Shown here: piece after piece, positions 63,016 through 64,000 of the stretch
How positions within the stretch are numbered: the stretch's first letter is position 1
Layout of the letters: each line of letters begins with the position of its first letter
Source of the DNA: Sphingomonas vulcanisoli
GTDB lineage: Bacteria > Pseudomonadota > Alphaproteobacteria > Sphingomonadales > Sphingomonadaceae
NCBI RefSeq assembly: GCF_011761305.1
Contig: NZ_JAAOZC010000008.1
Location: 1-64,000 of the forward strand
Length of the DNA stretch: 64,000 nucleotides
Direction of reading: 5' to 3'
Made by a program: the position numbers and the translations under genes
Notes under the pieces: generated by a model
Database searches by the model: none
What the model saw: the letters and a program-made list of their open reading frames with translations, nothing else
Told to the model about the DNA's origin: nothing

Positions 63016-63507
63016 GTGAATCCGCCACCCCATAGCGCACCCGCCGATACGGTGGAGGATAAATTGATCGCCCTGCGGGAGATCGCGCAGCAATCCCCTC
63101 AGCTCCACGACCGCGTCAGCGAAGCCCTGAGCGCGGCGCTTGGCGATGTCCTGTCCGGCGATCGCGAGCTGCCGGGGCCCGCCCGCTATATCCGCGCGAC
63201 GATGAAGGCGCGCCTCGTCCGCGGTCAGGTTTTCGAGACCGAGCTGTTCCGCGATCCGGCATGGGACATGCTGCTCGACCTTTATGACGCGCATCTGCAA
63301 AAGCGGGTCACCTCGGTATCGAGCCTGTGCATCGCCGCACAGGTGCCCGCGACCACCGGCCTGCGCTACATCGCGGCGATGGAGAAGGAGGCGCTCGTCA
63401 CGCGCCGCCGCGATGCGATCGACCAGCGCCGCGTGCTCATCGAGGCCACGCCGATCGCGATCGAAGGCGTCGAAAAGGTCGCCCGCCGCTTCGCCCAATC
63501 GATCTAG
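63016..63507 (+). CDS. Winged-helix DNA-binding protein (MarR-like)
   Basis: A 163-residue protein. The C-terminal half looks like a winged helix: VTSVSSLCIAAQVPATTGLR (helix-turn-helix, with residues VPATTGLRYI as recognition helix) followed by MEKEALVTRRRDAIDQRRVL, a MarR-type wing with the DxRxxxxxxT pattern (DQRRVLIEAT). The N-terminal half is helical and acidic (DTVEDKLIALREIAQQSPQL). It is probably a transcriptional regulator; target unknown. The GTG at 63016 is the best start; the frame extends upstream to 62953 without support. Divergent from lptB by 185 bp. Confidence 0.72.
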   Translation: MNPPPHSAPADTVEDKLIALREIAQQSPQLHDRVSEALSAALGDVLSGDRELPGPARYIRATMKARLVRGQVFETELFRDPAWDMLLDLYDAHLQKRVTSVSSLCIAAQVPATTGLRYIAAMEKEALVTRRRDAIDQRRVLIEATPIAIEGVEKVARRFAQSI

Positions 63508-63525
63508 GGCGGATGCGCTGTCGAA

Positions 63526-63643
63526 GTCCTCCCCTGCAAGGGGAGGTGGCGCGCGCAGCGCGTCGGAGGGGTGTCCCGCTATCGTGAGGGTGACACCCCT
63601 CCGTCAGGCCTTCGGCCTGCCACCTCCCCTTGCAGGGGAGGAT
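63526..63643. repeat. Family A palindromic repeat, copy 10
   Basis: GTCCTCCCCTGCAAGGGGAG at the left and CTCCCCTTGCAGGGGAGGAT at the right, with GCGCGCGCAGCGCGTCGG (left) and CCGTCAGGCCTTCGGCCTG (right) subtypes, again mixed. The centre is GTCCCGCTATCGTGAGGGTG. It lies between two tandem plus-strand genes. Confidence 0.87.
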
Positions 63644-63746
63644 CGATGATCGGCTACGAACCTCGACCCAACCTGGGCACGAAGCCCGTCTGTGCCGCCG
63701 CTCTTGCCCCGCGGTCCGGTTACAGCGATATGCAGCGTCAGGCCCA

Positions 63747-64000
63747 ATGAGACCGATCCTCCCTCCGCTCGCGCCCTTCCCCTGGCTGGATCTCGCGATC
63801 ATCGTCGCGCTGATGCTGGTCAACGCCGTTTTCGCCATGTCCGAAATGGCGATCGTTTCGTCCCGCAAGCCGCGGCTGGAAGCGATGGCGCGGCGCGGGC
63901 AAAAGGGCGCGCGCATCGCGCTGCGGCTGGCGAGCGATCCGGGCAAGTTCCTCTCCACCGTCCAGACCGGGATCACCTTGATCGGCGTCCTTGCCGGTGC
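63747..64000 (+). CDS. CNNM/DUF21 hemolysin-family protein (partial, runs off right edge)
   Basis: Only the first 84 codons are present. The N-terminal helix WLDLAIIVALMLVNAVFAMSE followed by MAIVSSRKPRLEAMARRG and LSTVQTGITLIGVLAGA is the DUF21 (CNNM) transmembrane domain that precedes tandem CBS domains and a CorC/HlyC domain in the full protein. Members are implicated in Mg2+/Co2+ export; the 'hemolysin' label is historical. Start ATG 63747. The rest lies outside the window. Confidence 0.88.
   Translation, partial: MRPILPPLAPFPWLDLAIIVALMLVNAVFAMSEMAIVSSRKPRLEAMARRGQKGARIALRLASDPGKFLSTVQTGITLIGVLAG

Overview
This window is high-GC chromosomal DNA from an alphaproteobacterium, most likely a member of the Sphingomonadaceae (Sphingomonas or a close relative). 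Supporting this are a PEPxxWA-CTERM exported protein, an FzlA-type GST-fold protein, an Atm1-like ABC exporter of the kind known from Novosphingobium, a short-form HisG, a compact 438-residue ProRS, the rpoZ-spoT pair and the fabD-fabG-acpP-fabF-mltG-secG-pyrG series. It is almost entirely core and housekeeping sequence. I see no rRNA, tRNA, CRISPR array, transposase or prophage block. Two genes are cut by the window edges: a PRC-barrel membrane protein on the left and a CNNM/DUF21 protein on the right.

Layout. 1-7.1 kb: kup-NTP transferase-PRC operon, telA-xpaC-like pair, PEP-CTERM protein and fzlA-like gene. 7.2-17.2 kb: Asn/Gln-rich microprotein, PLD/cardiolipin synthase, rpoZ, spoT/rsh, then hisG-hisD-nusB and valS. 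17.4-23.7 kb: exported RidA-like protein, 2-hydroxyacid dehydrogenase, TRIC-type channel, and two large GT-C-like membrane proteins flanking gtrA (a probable envelope-glycan locus). 23.8-29.2 kb: the coupled yggT-folD-hypothetical-marC operon, argB and an OPT transporter. 29.5-42 kb: S9 peptidase, TIGR02594 CHAP-like protein, rlmE, thiL, YihY, recQ, M3 peptidase and Atm1-like ABC transporter. 42.3-49.2 kb: heme oxygenase, GST-MHS transporter pair, NAT, uvrB, a HigBA toxin-antitoxin module and a small Thr/Lys-rich exported protein. 49.3-55.6 kb: proS-lolC-lolD, a possible small RNA ending at a strong terminator, two tiny genes, pyrG and secG. 55.7-64 kb: the fatty-acid/cell-wall cluster mltG, fabF, acpP, fabG, fabD, then rpoN and lptB, a winged-helix protein and the CNNM protein.

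The most striking feature is not a gene but a dense set of dispersed palindromic repeats. I count about 30 copies in at least five families, sitting in tandem, convergent and divergent gene gaps, inside the fab/sec/pyr series, and in places supplying stop codons, terminal codons or ribosome-binding sequence to neighbouring genes. One copy lies in frame inside the essential valS gene and adds about 27 residues to the catalytic core of valyl-tRNA synthetase, comparable to protein-coding palindromic elements described in Rickettsia.

Functions are assigned from motifs and general family knowledge read by eye. No database search was run, and start codons and lineage are inferences.
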